A stretch of 64,000 bases of DNA from Terrirhizobium terrae (GTDB lineage: Bacteria; Pseudomonadota; Alphaproteobacteria; Rhizobiales; Rhizobiaceae), in contig NZ_CP104992.1 in the NCBI RefSeq assembly GCF_030323265.1, positions 3,447,501 to 3,511,500 of the forward strand. Direction: 5' to 3'. The translations under genes were made by a program, and so were the position numbers. How positions within the stretch are numbered: the stretch's first letter is position 1; each line of letters starts with the position of its first letter. Below the pieces are notes generated by a model. The model did no database searches, was not told the DNA's origin, and worked only from the letters and a program-made list of their open reading frames with translations. Shown here piece after piece: positions 39,226-51,621 of this stretch.

Positions 39226-41029
39226 CTACTTTGCCCGGCTGTCCCACCAGGTGTTGAGCTGGTAGCCGTAGAGCGGCAGGGTTTCGGGATAGCGTATGTA
39301 GCTGCGCCGCGCCACCCACTGATCGGCGACATGATAGAGCGGCACCATGTAGTGACCCGAAAGCAGCAGCCGGTCATAGGCACGGACCGATGCCTGGAAA
39401 TCCTCGTCGCCGCGCACCGAAAGCATCGTCTCGATCATGCGGTCGATATCGGGATCGGCGGTGCCGGCGAAATTGAAGCTGCCCTGTCTGTCTCGCGAGG
39501 CCGAGCCCCACCGGCCGATCTGCTCGATGCCCGGCGACAGCGACGAGGGGTAGGACTTGACGATCATGTCGTAATCGAAGGCGGCGGAACGCTGCTGATA
39601 CTGCGCATCGTCCACCGTGCGGATCCGCATGTCGACGCCGATCAGCCTGAGTGTCCGCTGATAGGCGATGGCGAGCTTCTCCTGGTCGATGCTCTGCGTC
39701 ATCACCTCGAAGGAGAGCGGCCGTCCGGCATCGTCGGACATGCGACCGTCCTTGATTCGGTAGCCGGCTTTGCCGAGAAGATCGACGGCCTGTTTCAGCA
39801 CGTCGCGGTCGACGCCGGAACCGTCCGTCTTGGGGACGCTATATGTCCCGTCAAGCATGCCGGGTTCGATACGGGCCTTTGCATCGCCTAGCAGTTTCAG
39901 TTCGCGCTCATCGGCCGGCTTGCCGAGCGAGGTGAGGGAGAGCCCTGCCAGAAGCTTTCGGTCCGGGTATAGGCGTTCTCGAACAGGTTCCTGTTGGCCC
40001 ATTCGAAATCGAAGGCGAGCGACAGCCCCGCGCGGACATTGATGTCGGCAAACAGTGGCCGGCGCGTGTTGAAGACGAAGCCCAACATGCCTGTCGGCAA
40101 TTGCGGAACGAAGGCATCCTGCACCACATCGCCGTTTCTCACGGCGGGGAAATCATAGGCTCTTGCCCAATGGGTCGGGCTGCCGTCGAGATAGATGTCG
40201 AGCGCGCCCTTCTTGAACGCCTCGAACATCGTGCTTTCCTGCAGGAAATACTCGACCGAAATCCGGTCGTAATTGTCGAAGCCGACCTTGGCCGGAATAT
40301 CCTTGCCCCAATAATCCGGATTGCGCTCGTAAACGATGCGCTCGCCCGGCGAAACCGATTTAATTCGGTAAGGCCCCGATCCAATCGGCGGCTTCAGGGT
40401 CGACTGATCGAAGGTTGCGGCATCGACCGCATGCTTCGGCAGGATCGGCGTGGAACTTGCGAGAATCAGGGAAATTCCCGGTCGACCTTGTCGTTGAAAG
40501 TGAAGCGGACGCTTCTTTCGCCGACCTTCTCCATCTTCTCGACGGGCGTAAGACGCGTCGAAAACGGAATGCGGCCCTTTTCCTTCAAGAGTTCGAAGGT
40601 GAAGATCACGTCCTGGGCGGTCACCGGCTGGCCGTCCGACCATGTTGCCTTGGGGTTGAGATTGAACTGGATGAAGCTGCGCTCGTCGTCCATCTCGACG
40701 CTTTCGGCAAGCAGGCCATAGAGTGTGAAGGGCTCGTTGCTCGAACGCGTCATCAGCGGTTCGTAGAGAAGGTGGCCGAAGATCGTGTCCCACAGACCGC
40801 GAGCGGTCGTGCGCATGCTTTTCAGGATGAACGGGTTCAGGCTGTCGAACGTGCCGACGACGCCGTAGCGCACCGCGCCGCCCTTCTTCGCGGCCGGGTC
40901 GACATAGTCGAGATGGCGATAATCCGCAGGCAGGTTCGGCGTGCCGTGCATTGCGATCCCGTGCAGCGGTGCCGCGGCGAGGGACAGCGGCATCAAGGCC
41001 GCGATCAAGAAGATGGAAAGACGCCTCAT
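39226..41029 (-). CDS. YejA-like peptide-binding protein (two frameshifts in this assembly)
   Basis: Periplasmic solute-binding protein family 5, closest in motifs to the YejA branch. Signal peptide MRRLSIFLIAALMPLSLAAA, then the YejA-type opening HGIAMHGTPNLPADYRHLDY. Three frames cover it: a base is lost at 40469-40471 (restoring REFPLILASSTPIL) and one at 39936-39938 (restoring WQGSPLTSLGKPADE). With both corrected it is 601 aa, the normal size. Start at ATG 41029, which has AGGG 5 nt upstream. The yejBEF permease and ATPase genes are not adjacent, so it may share a remote transporter. Confidence 0.9.
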
Positions 41030-41177
41030 GAGAACCCTGATACGCATCGCTGATTCGCTGCAAATTATCCCAGTCTATGCCTGCGACCAACCATCAGGAC
41101 CATACAAAAACATGGCATTACTAGCGGTATCTGCGTTCAAATCTGTAATGAGGGGCTGGATATCGAAACTATGGCGA

Positions 41178-41225
41178 TGTAACAGGTGGGTTACAGAGCG
41201 GGTCATTCAAATGCCTCATTTGAAT
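41178..41225 (+). promoter_or_regulatory. Two palindromic operator-like sites upstream of ialB
   Basis: TGTAAC-N6-GTTACA at 41178-41195 and ATTCAAATG-CCT-CATTTGAAT at 41205-41225, both perfect inverted repeats, 80-130 nt before the IalB-family start codon. Shape and position suit dimeric regulators; I cannot name them. The remaining 41030-41307 spacer holds no gene. Confidence 0.5.
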
Positions 41226-41307
41226 CTCAGGTGACACATCAGTAGGACGCCCCGAGGCGTGGAAGGCATCAGCCCCATGCGAGGGTTTTCAGGAGACGGA
41301 TCTCGTT

Positions 41308-41952
41308 ATGAATCTTAAGGCTACCAAAGTTTTGCGGACCGCTATGTCCGCTCTGGCTATGACCATCGGCGCGGCTTCTGCGCCCGTCGTGGCATCTGCA
41401 CAGGAAGCTGCGGCGCAGGCTCCGGGCGCTCCGCCGCTTGGCTGGTTCAAGACCTGCACCAAGCAGGATGACAGCGACCTCTGCGTCGTCCAGAACGTCA
41501 TTCTCGCACAGAACGGCCAGCTCATCACCGCTGTCGGCCTGATCACCATCGAAGGCAAGGTCAACCGCAAGATCCTGCAGGTTTCGGTTCCGACCGCACG
41601 TCTCGTGCCCCCGGGCATCGTCATGCAGATCGACGGCGGCAAGGGCCAGAAGCTCGACTACACCGTCTGCCTGCCGGACAAGTGCACCGCCGAAGTTCCG
41701 CTGACCGATCCGATGATCGCCAGCCTCAAGAAGGGCGGCGAAGTCGTCTTCACCTCGATGAACTTCCGTCGTGCGCCGAACCCGATCAAGGTTTCGCTGA
41801 ACGGCTTCACCGGTGCCTTCGACGGCCCGGCGATCTCTCAGTCGCAGCTCGCCGAAAGCCAGCGTTCGCTGGAAGAAGGCATGCAGAAGAAGGCCGAGGA
41901 AGCCCGCAAGAAGCTCGAAGAAGCCCAGAACGCTGCCAAGCAGGGCCAGTAA
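41308..41952 (+). CDS. Invasion associated locus B (IalB) family protein
   Basis: 214-aa exported protein. Signal peptide up to about residue 32 (TAMSALAMTIGAASAPVVASAQE). The IalB domain has the four-cysteine pattern: FKTCTKQDDSDLCVVQ, later VCLPDKCTAEVPL, and the GGKGQKLDYTVCLPDKC block. The C-terminus is a charged helix (SQRSLEEGMQKKAEEARKKLEEAQNAAKQG) likely to form a coiled coil. Family named from Bartonella, common in rhizobia; precise role unknown. Confidence 0.9.
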   Translation: MNLKATKVLRTAMSALAMTIGAASAPVVASAQEAAAQAPGAPPLGWFKTCTKQDDSDLCVVQNVILAQNGQLITAVGLITIEGKVNRKILQVSVPTARLVPPGIVMQIDGGKGQKLDYTVCLPDKCTAEVPLTDPMIASLKKGGEVVFTSMNFRRAPNPIKVSLNGFTGAFDGPAISQSQLAESQRSLEEGMQKKAEEARKKLEEAQNAAKQGQ

Positions 41953-41978
41953 TCAAGATCTGCCGCAAGGCAAAGAAG

Positions 41979-42008
41979 AAGCCCGGGTTCGCCCGGGCTT
42001 TTTTGTTT
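41979..42008 (+). terminator. Rho-independent terminator after ialB
   Basis: AAGCCCGGG-TTCG-CCCGGGCTT stem followed by TTTTGTTTTT, 27 nt after the IalB-family stop. Confidence 0.92.
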
Positions 42009-42035
42009 TTATGAGTTCTGTTTCGAACGACTACA

Positions 42036-42365
42036 TCAGTGGGCGAGGATCATCCTCGGTCTGAGCTGGCCGCCATTGCGCGGTTCGAAGATCTGGTAGA
42101 CCTGAGGATTGCGGAGTGGTTCTTCACTCTCGTCGTGCTCAAGGTTCTGCTCCGAGACGTAGGCGACATATTCGCTTTCATCATTCTCAGCGAGAAGATG
42201 ATAGAACGGCTGGTGCTTGTCCGGGCGGATTTCAGCGGGGATCGCATTGTACCATTCATCGGTATTGGCAAATTCCGGATCGACGTCGAAAATGACGCCA
42301 CGGAACGGAAATACCTTGTGACGGACAACTTCCCCGATCGTGAATTTTGCATGTGTCTGTTTCAT
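42036..42365 (-). CDS. hspQ: Heat shock protein HspQ (YccV family)
   Basis: 109-aa hemimethylated-DNA-binding/HspQ domain protein, in enterobacteria a modulator of Lon protease specificity. Family sequence is complete: FTIGEVVRHKVFPFRGVIFDVDPEF, then WYNAIP, then QPFYHLLAENDESEYVAYVSEQNL. AAAGGA precedes the ATG at 42365. Convergent with ialB. Confidence 0.92.
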   Translation of the reverse strand: MKQTHAKFTIGEVVRHKVFPFRGVIFDVDPEFANTDEWYNAIPAEIRPDKHQPFYHLLAENDESEYVAYVSEQNLEHDESEEPLRNPQVYQIFEPRNGGQLRPRMILAH

Positions 42366-42449
42366 GGTGCGATGTCCTTTCGCAACATAAGGTGGGAATA
42401 AAGTCCGCCTGGATCAAGATGTAGTTGCACTGTCTCCCGAGCGGGGCGA

Positions 42450-43373
42450 TCAACCTGTGTTACGCCGGGCGCCGCCGCGTGAAGCGAGTATGACGCCGCC
42501 CAGTACAAGGACAATGCCTACCGCGTGATAAGGTTCGAATGCCTCGTCAAGAAAGATGACGGCCATGACGATCGAGAAGGGCGGCATCAGGTAAAGGGTG
42601 ACGCCCGCAGTTGCCGGCCCGAACACCCGCACCACATGCTGGAAGCAGAAGAAGGCAGCGAGCGACGCGAAGGCCACCATGCCGGCGATCTTCCACCAGT
42701 CCATCGCGCTGTCGGGAACCGCGCCGCCGTTGAAGACCTCGATGGCGGTCGGCGGCAGCAGCACCAGCGCGCCCGAAAGCGCGATGATTCCGAACAGCGC
42801 CATCGGCCGCAATGTCTTCAGCGCTGGGCTTTTAAGCAGGATCGAGTAGACGGCGAATGCGACGGCGGCGATGAGAATGCCGAAATCGCCGATGTTGAAC
42901 TGCATCGCCAGCAGTGCCGATGGATCACCGCGCACCACGATCGCGATGACCCCGGCAAATGCGACTGCCATGCCGGCAAATTCGAGCGCGCCGATGGCGC
43001 GGCGGGCAAACAGCCACTGGAACAGGATGATGAACAGCGGGGACGTCGTGTAGATCAGCGTGCCATTGGCCGCCGTCGTGTACGTCAGCGACCAGTAGAC
43101 CACGCCGCCGCATATGCCCATGCCGAGCCCGCCGAGCAGCAGCCACAGCCAGAAATGCCGGCGCGTGAAGGCGAAAGCGGCCTCTCTGTCTGCATAGATG
43201 AAGGGCAACATGACGAGGGTCGAGCCGGCCCAGCGCAGGAAAGCAGTCGTATAGGGCGCCACGTCGCCGATAATGCCCCGGCCGAAGATGATATTCGTGG
43301 AGAAGAACACCGGCACCAGCAGGAAGATCAGCCAGTCGACAGGTCGTGGTGTTGGGCTGTTCGAAGAGGACAC
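42450..43373 (-). CDS. EamA/DMT-family transporter 2
   Basis: 307-aa inner-membrane protein with ten predicted helices and two EamA repeats (FSTNIIFGRGIIGDVAPYTTAFLRWAG and the C-terminal PPFSIVMAVIFLDEAFEPYHAVGIVLVLGG). It starts with GTG at 43373. Substrate unknown. It is not closely similar to the exporter at 37.6 kb beyond the family fold. Confidence 0.87.
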   Translation of the reverse strand: MSSSNSPTPRPVDWLIFLLVPVFFSTNIIFGRGIIGDVAPYTTAFLRWAGSTLVMLPFIYADREAAFAFTRRHFWLWLLLGGLGMGICGGVVYWSLTYTTAANGTLIYTTSPLFIILFQWLFARRAIGALEFAGMAVAFAGVIAIVVRGDPSALLAMQFNIGDFGILIAAVAFAVYSILLKSPALKTLRPMALFGIIALSGALVLLPPTAIEVFNGGAVPDSAMDWWKIAGMVAFASLAAFFCFQHVVRVFGPATAGVTLYLMPPFSIVMAVIFLDEAFEPYHAVGIVLVLGGVILASRGGARRNTG

Positions 43374-43426
43374 GAAAGATCCAGAAGCGGGAGCGATGTT
43401 TCGAGCGGGCTGACGAGCCGAGACCC

Positions 43427-43449
43427 ACTGATTAAAAGTCAGTTGCTCT
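43427..43449 (-). other. 23-nt fragment of tRNA-Lys(UUU)
   Basis: Identical over 23 nt to positions 16290-16312, the anticodon arm of the tRNA-Lys gene, and in the same orientation. No acceptor or T-arm is present, so it is not a functional tRNA. It lies between the exporter start and the glnA stop. It could be an attachment-site scar or a retained transcript end. Confidence 0.7.
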
Positions 43450-43505
43450 TGAATGAGAAACGGCGGGCAAGGCCCGCCGCAACTCGTTTGAAGGATAATC
43501 CAGGA

Positions 43506-44916
43506 TCAGGCCGAGTAATACATGTCGAATTCGACCGGATGCGGCGTCATTTCGTAACGCATCACTTCGGTCATCTTCAGTTCGATATAGGCATCGATCT
43601 GATCGTCGTCGAACACGCCGCCAGCGGTGAGGAACTTGCGATCCTTGTCGAGGCTTTCGAGCGCTTCGCGCAGCGAACCGCAGACGGTCGGGATCTTCTT
43701 CAGTTCCTTCGGCGGCAGATCGTAGAGATCCTTGTCCATGGCCTTGCCGGGATGGATCTTGTTCTTGATGCCGTCGAGGCCGGCCATCAGCATGGCGGCA
43801 AAGCCGAGATAGGGGTTCTGCGTCGGATCCGGGAAGCGGACTTCGACGCGCTTTGCCTTCGGGCTGGAGCCGAACGGAATGCGGCAGGAGGCGGAACGGT
43901 TGCGGGCCGAATAGGCGAGCAGGACCGGTGCCTCATAACCCGGGACGAGACGCTTGTAGGAGTTCGTCGTCGGGTTGGTGAAGGCATTGATCGCCTTGGC
44001 ATGCTTGATGATGCCACCGATATAGAACAGGCAGCTTTCCGACAGGCCGGCATATTCGTCGCCTGCGAAGGTCGGCTTGCCGTCCTTCCAGATCGACTGG
44101 TGCACGTGCATGCCCGAGCCGTTGTCGCCATAGACCGGTTTCGGCATGAAGGTTGCCGTCTTGCCATAGGCATTGGCGACCTGGTGCACGACATATTTGT
44201 AGATCTGCATCTTGTCAGCATTGCGCACCAGCGTGTCGAACTTCACGCCGAGTTCGTGCTGCGCAGACGCAACCTCGTGGTGATGCTTTTCGACGACGAC
44301 GCCCATTTCGGTCAGAACCGTGAGCATTTCCGAGCGCATGTCCTGCAGGCTGTCGACCGGCGGAACCGGGAAATAGCCGCCCTTGACGCGCGGACGGTGG
44401 CCGAGGTTGCCGGTCTCGTAGTCGGTATCGTCGTTGGACGGCAGTTCCGACGAGATCGAGCTTGAAGCCCGTGTTGTACGGGTCGGCCTTGTACTTGACG
44501 TCGTCGAAGACGAAGAATTCCGGTTCCGGACCGACATAGACGGTGTCGCCGATACCCGACGCCTTGAGATAGGCTTCCGCCTTCTTCGCCGTGCCGCGTG
44601 GGTCGCGGTTATAGGCCTCGCCCGAGATCGGGTCGAGAATGTCGCAGAAGATGACCATGGTCGACTGGGCGAAGAACGGGTCCATGTGGACCGTCGCCGG
44701 ATCCGGCATCAGCACCATGTCGGACTCGTTGATCGCCTTCCAGCCACCGATCGAGGAACCGTCGAACATGACGCCGTCTGCGAACATGTCCTCGTCGACG
44801 GCGGAAATATCCATCGTCACATGCTGCAGCTTGCCGCGTGGGTCGGTGAAGCGAAGGTCAACGAACTTGACGTCGTTTTCCTTGATTTGTTTCATGATTT
44901 CGCTTGCGCTCGTCAT
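43506..44916 (-). CDS. glnA: Glutamine synthetase type I GlnA (frameshifted in this assembly)
   Basis: Assimilates ammonia into glutamine. The N-terminal beta-grasp has MFDGSSIGGWKAINESDM, the catalytic part GPEPEFFVFD, the ATP region NGSGMHVHQS, and the adenylylation loop KDLYDLPPKE with the regulated Tyr. A base gain at 44452-44457 (GAGATC for GAGTC on the + strand) breaks the frame; removing it gives NTGFKLDSSELPSNDDTDYE and exactly 469 aa. Start at ATG 44916 with GAGGAA 6 nt upstream. It follows glnB by 50 nt and is expected to be co-transcribed from the sigma-54 promoter. Confidence 0.96.
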
Positions 44917-44966
44917 TACAGGTTCCTCGATTTCAGTAACGATGTGAACGGTATCGCCGAGCCGGC

Positions 44967-45305
44967 CTAAATCGCGTCTACACCCGTCTCGCCTGTGCGG
45001 ATACGGATGACCTCCTCGACGTTCGACACGAATATCTTGCCGTCGCCGATCCGTCCAGTCTGGGCGGCGTTGCGAATGGCTTCAATGACGGCCTCGGCGT
45101 TTTCGTCCGCCAGGACGACTTCCACCTTAACCTTCGGCAGGAAGTCCACGACATATTCGGCGCCGCGATAAAGCTCCGTATGGCCCTTCTGCCGCCCGAA
45201 GCCCTTGGCTTCGGTTACCGTGATCCCCTGCAGGCCGACTTCCTGAAGGGCTTCCTTCACTTCGTCGAGCTTGAAAGGTTTGATGATCGCTTCGATCTTC
45301 TTCAT
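44967..45305 (-). CDS. glnB: Nitrogen regulatory PII protein
   Basis: 112-aa PII signal protein sensing 2-oxoglutarate and ATP/ADP; controls adenylylation of GlnA and the NtrB/NtrC system. MKKIEAIIKPFKLDEVKEAL opening, T-loop KGHTELYRGAEYVVDF with Tyr51 (uridylylation site), C-terminal TGRIGDGKIFVSNVEEVIRIRTGE. Start at ATG 45305. The glnB-glnA order marks the rhizobial glnBA operon. Confidence 0.96.
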   Translation of the reverse strand: MKKIEAIIKPFKLDEVKEALQEVGLQGITVTEAKGFGRQKGHTELYRGAEYVVDFLPKVKVEVVLADENAEAVIEAIRNAAQTGRIGDGKIFVSNVEEVIRIRTGETGVDAI

Positions 45306-45647
45306 GAGAAATGTTCTCTCCGCTTCTCCCCGTGGCAGGTCTCCACCCGCGCAGCGGTGCCAATGCAGATATCGTGCCAAACTAATGTTCGGCAATCAAA
45401 AGGATATTCCGGTTTTGCACCAGATCCTCGTCGATTTTGTCCGCACAGCGTGCATTCCTTCGCAAACTCCCATGGATGTGGCGCGGAACGATGCCAAGTC
45501 CAGATTTTTACGGAGAATTCGAGAAAAGTACCGACAGCGGTGCGCAATCGTGCATTTGCATAACAATAATGCAAATGAGGAAATATTGGGCTTCAGCCCG
45601 AGATCTTGGAAGCTTGTATTTTGGGCGATGCTACGATCAACTGCGGC
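45306..45647 (-). promoter_or_regulatory. glnBA control region with sigma-54 promoter
   Basis: 342-nt gap shared by divergent glnB and the NAD(P)HX-repair gene. On the minus strand TGGCACGATATCTGCA (45379-45364) matches the -24/-12 consensus TGGCACG-N4-TTGC with correct GG-GC spacing, 60-75 nt before the glnB start. Published rhizobial glnB promoters are NtrC- and sigma-54-dependent. A clear paired NtrC site was not found; TGCACC near 45415 could be a half-site. No gene seen in the rest. Confidence 0.75.
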
Positions 45648-47144
45648 ATGTTCACAAACCACCGGCATCTCCTTCTCACCCCCGATGAAATGGCCCGCGT
45701 CGACAAGGCGGCCGCATCGTCCGGCATCCCGATCTACGACCTCATGGTTCGGGCAGGCTATTCCGTAGCGGCGACCGCATTGGCGCGCTATCCGCAGGCC
45801 GAGCGCTTCGTCGTTCTTTGCGGGCCGGGCAATAACGGCGGTGACGGATATGTCGCGGCCTTTGCATTGAAGGATGCCGGCGCAACGGTGGCGGTCTTCG
45901 CGCTCGGTGATCCGCAACACCTGAAGGGCGCGGCTGCAACAGCCCGCGACGGCTGGCAAGGCGAGATGAAGGCCATCGAAGCCTATGAGCCGGCGCGGGG
46001 AGATGTCGTCATCGACGCCGTCTTCGGATCTGGTCTGACGCGCAATGTGCCGGATGTGATCGCGACGCTCATCGGAAAGGTGAGGGACGCGGGTCTCTCT
46101 GTTCTGGCTGTCGATCTTCCTTCCGGTCTCTGTGGTCGTCGCGGCGTGCCACTTGGGGCTGCCTTCAAGGCCGATTGCACCGTCACCTTTATGGCCCGGA
46201 AGCCCGGCCATCTCCTCCTGCCAGGTCGGTCGCTCTGCGGTGACATCGAAGTCGCGGACATCGGCATTCCGTGGCGGATCGTCGAGGCGCAGGCCGGCGG
46301 CCTGAGCGAAAACGGTCCCCATCTCTGGCGCCATCTACTACCCTCTGTCGGCGCGGATTCTCACAAATACCGACGCGGCCATCTCGCCGTCTTTTCCGGC
46401 GAGGCATCGAAGACCGGTGCGGCCCGGCTATCGGCGGAAGCCGGGCTGAAAAGCGGGGCAGGGCTGGTCACGATCGCCTCGCCCGCAGACGCAATGGAGG
46501 TCAATGCCGGCCACCTGACCACCGTGATGCTGAAGCCGCTCGATAGGGTCGACGATCTGAAGGATTGGCTGCGGGATGCGCGCTTGCAGACTTTCGTGCT
46601 CGGCCCAGGCTTCGGCATCGGCGAAAAGGCGAGGGACTTCGCCCTTGCCCTTGGCGACCGCTCGCTGGTTCTGGATGCCGACGGAATCACGTCCTTCAAG
46701 GACGAACCGCAAACCCTGTTCGATGCCTTTTCCGATGGCGCAACTCGTCTGGTGCTGACGCCGCATGGAGGCGAGTTCGCCCGGCTGTTCCCCGACCTTG
46801 CGGTGGACGAAACTCTCGGCAAGGTCGAGAAAACCCAAAAGGCAGCCGAACGCGCCCATGCGGCAATCGTCTACAAAGGGGCCGACACGGTGATTGCGGC
46901 ACCGGATGGCCGCGCCACGATCAATGCGAACGGCCCGCCCTGGCTTGCGACCGCCGGCTCCGGCGACGTTCTGGCGGGCATGATCGGCGCAATGCTGGCC
47001 CAGGGCATGCCTGCCTTCGAAGCAGCAGCAGCGGGCGTCTATCTGCATGGTGAAGCTGCCCACATGGCCGGTCCCGGAATGACGGCGGAAGATCTGGCCG
47101 AGCATGCGGGCAGGGCGCTCGGTCGGATCGTGGGAGAGCTCTAG
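45648..47144 (+). CDS. nnr: Bifunctional NAD(P)HX epimerase / ADP-dependent dehydratase
   Basis: 498-aa metabolite-repair enzyme restoring hydrated NADH and NADPH. The N-terminal YjeF_N epimerase domain has CGPGNNGGDGYVAA near residues 60-75; the C-terminal carbohydrate-kinase-like dehydratase begins near residue 230 (HKYRRGHLAVFSGE) and ends with the catalytic block ATAGSGDVLAGMIGAMLAQG. ATG 45648 chosen; an upstream TTG extends 14 residues without conservation. It converges on the DUF72 gene: both stop codons overlap inside a single CTAG at 47141-47144. Confidence 0.92.
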   Translation: MFTNHRHLLLTPDEMARVDKAAASSGIPIYDLMVRAGYSVAATALARYPQAERFVVLCGPGNNGGDGYVAAFALKDAGATVAVFALGDPQHLKGAAATARDGWQGEMKAIEAYEPARGDVVIDAVFGSGLTRNVPDVIATLIGKVRDAGLSVLAVDLPSGLCGRRGVPLGAAFKADCTVTFMARKPGHLLLPGRSLCGDIEVADIGIPWRIVEAQAGGLSENGPHLWRHLLPSVGADSHKYRRGHLAVFSGEASKTGAARLSAEAGLKSGAGLVTIASPADAMEVNAGHLTTVMLKPLDRVDDLKDWLRDARLQTFVLGPGFGIGEKARDFALALGDRSLVLDADGITSFKDEPQTLFDAFSDGATRLVLTPHGGEFARLFPDLAVDETLGKVEKTQKAAERAHAAIVYKGADTVIAAPDGRATINANGPPWLATAGSGDVLAGMIGAMLAQGMPAFEAAAAGVYLHGEAAHMAGPGMTAEDLAEHAGRALGRIVGEL

Positions 47145-47950
47145 TTCTTCCCGACGAGTTCCTGCATCGCCATCGCACCTTGGGGCGCGTTGACCTTGCC
47201 CTCGTGGATGAAGAAGGCAAACACGTCGCGTGGCTCCTTCTTCACCTTGCGGGCCTCGTCGACCAATGGCAGATCGCTTGGCACGCCGCCCTGCGACCAT
47301 GTCTCGAGCCGCTTCGCCCAAGCCTTCATGTCGCCGTCGGCATAGCAGGTCGGAATGTCGTCCGATCCCTTCTGTAGCCGCGCATAGACGAAATCGGCAG
47401 TCACATCTGCGATCATCGGATAGTCGAAATGCTCGGCGCAGACGGGCGCGATATTGTATTTTTCGATGAGCGCGACGAATTCCGGCACCTTGAAACTGTC
47501 GTGCCGCACCTCGACGACGTGCCGTAGCGGCAGCCCTTCGAGCTTTTCCGGCAGGAGCTTCAGGAAAGCCTCGAAATCCTCAGGCTCGAACTTCTTGGTC
47601 GGCGCAAACTGCCAGAGCAGCGGGCCAAGATGATCGCCGAGTTCGACAAGCCCCTGCGTCATGAACTTCTCGATCGATTCACCGGCATCCGCCAGAACCT
47701 TGCGGTTCGTGGTGAACCGGCTGGCCTTGAGCGAGAAGATGAACCCGTCCGGCACTTCGGAGGCCCATTTGGCAAAGGTCTCCGGCTTCTGCGAGCCGTA
47801 ATAGGTGCCGTTCACCTCGATGACCGAAAGCTTGCTCGCGGCAAATTCAAGCTGCCGTTTCTTGGCGAGCTTGTCCGGGTAGAACGTGCCTTCCCATGGC
47901 TCGAAGGTCCAGCCGCCGATGCCTGTGCGAATGGTGCCCGAATTGCTCAT
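47141..47950 (-). CDS. DUF72 family protein
   Basis: 269-aa TIM-barrel-like DUF72 (YecE) protein. Family motifs: IGGWTFEPWEGTFYP at the start, VIEVNGTYYGSQKPETFAKWA, FSLKASRFTTN and LLWQFAPTKKF. Function unknown. GGGAGG lies 5 nt before the ATG at 47950. Confidence 0.9.
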   Translation of the reverse strand: MSNSGTIRTGIGGWTFEPWEGTFYPDKLAKKRQLEFAASKLSVIEVNGTYYGSQKPETFAKWASEVPDGFIFSLKASRFTTNRKVLADAGESIEKFMTQGLVELGDHLGPLLWQFAPTKKFEPEDFEAFLKLLPEKLEGLPLRHVVEVRHDSFKVPEFVALIEKYNIAPVCAEHFDYPMIADVTADFVYARLQKGSDDIPTCYADGDMKAWAKRLETWSQGGVPSDLPLVDEARKVKKEPRDVFAFFIHEGKVNAPQGAMAMQELVGKN

Positions 47951-48016
47951 GATTGCCTCCCGTTGAGATCAGCCGGAACGCCGGCTATAGTGTGAATGCA
48001 GGTTGGCTGGAGTGCC

Positions 48017-48292
48017 ATGATGTCGATCGTCAATATTTCCAAGGCAGAGACCGAACTTTCGAAACTCCTCGATCGCGTGGAAGCGGGTGAGGAGGTTGTG
48101 ATTGCCCGTGACGACAAGCCGGTTGCGAAACTTGTTCTCGTGGAGAGCGTCGATCGACCGCCTCGCCAGGCCGGTCGTTTTGCCCATCTTCGCGACAAAC
48201 TGCCGGAAAACCTGTTTCTAGAGCCGCTGTCGGAGGATGAGTTGCAAGCCTGGGAAGGCAAATACTCACATCCCGCTGATAATGGCCAATGA
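48017..48292 (+). CDS. Phd/YefM-family antitoxin
   Basis: 91-aa antitoxin with the N-terminal Phd DNA-binding pattern NISKAETELSKLLDRVEAGEEVVIARDDKPVAKLV and an acidic, toxin-wrapping C-terminus. Two adjacent ATGs (48017, 48020) share one GGAG. The stop overlaps the toxin start (ATGA). Forms a VapBC-type module with the next gene, between DUF72 and uvrA. Confidence 0.9.
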   Translation: MMSIVNISKAETELSKLLDRVEAGEEVVIARDDKPVAKLVLVESVDRPPRQAGRFAHLRDKLPENLFLEPLSEDELQAWEGKYSHPADNGQ

Positions 48293-48674
48293 GATGCCTT
48301 CTCGATACGCACGCCCTCGTCTGGTGGTGGCTCGATAGTCCCCAACTGGGCATGCGCGCGAGGGCGGCGATCACCGATCCAGAAAATGACATATATGTCA
48401 GCCCCGTCTCCGCATTCGAAATCGCCCTGAAGCATCGCCTTGGAAAGTGGTCGGAGACCGCGCAGTTTCTCGATACTTTCGAAGCGAACCTCGCTTCGGA
48501 GCACTTCATTCCGATTCCCATTTCCATGGCACACGCCAAACTCGCCGGCGAAATCCCCGGTCACCACCGGGATCCTTTCGATCGTCTGCTTGCCGCCCAG
48601 TGCAGGCTTGAAAACCTCTCCTCGTCACAGTCGATGCCGCCTTCGCTGAATTCGGCATCGACATCGTATGGTAG
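48289..48674 (+). CDS. VapC-type PIN-domain toxin (frameshifted in this assembly)
   Basis: PIN-domain RNase of toxin-antitoxin type. The first acidic residue is in MRCLLDTHALVWW, the second in SAFEIALKHRLG and the third in GHHRDPFDRLLAAQ. The frame is lost near 48615; adding one C gives ENPLLVTVDAAFAEFGIDIVW with the last acidic residue and a stop at 48674, for 128 aa in total. This could be a sequencing error like the others or a real inactivating change, as toxins tolerate loss. Confidence 0.83.
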
Positions 48675-48700
48675 CCACATAGGCCTCGGTCGGCGGCGGA

Positions 48701-51621
<2,921 letters not shown>

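Noticed and set aside
42525..44465. 646-aa open frame on the + strand
   Set aside because: Antisense to an exporter gene and glnA, and runs through the intergenic tRNA fragment.
45271..45768. 165-aa open frame on the + strand in the glnB/nnr gap
   Set aside because: Begins antisense in glnB, crosses the sigma-54 promoter and overlaps nnr in another frame; no homology recognised.
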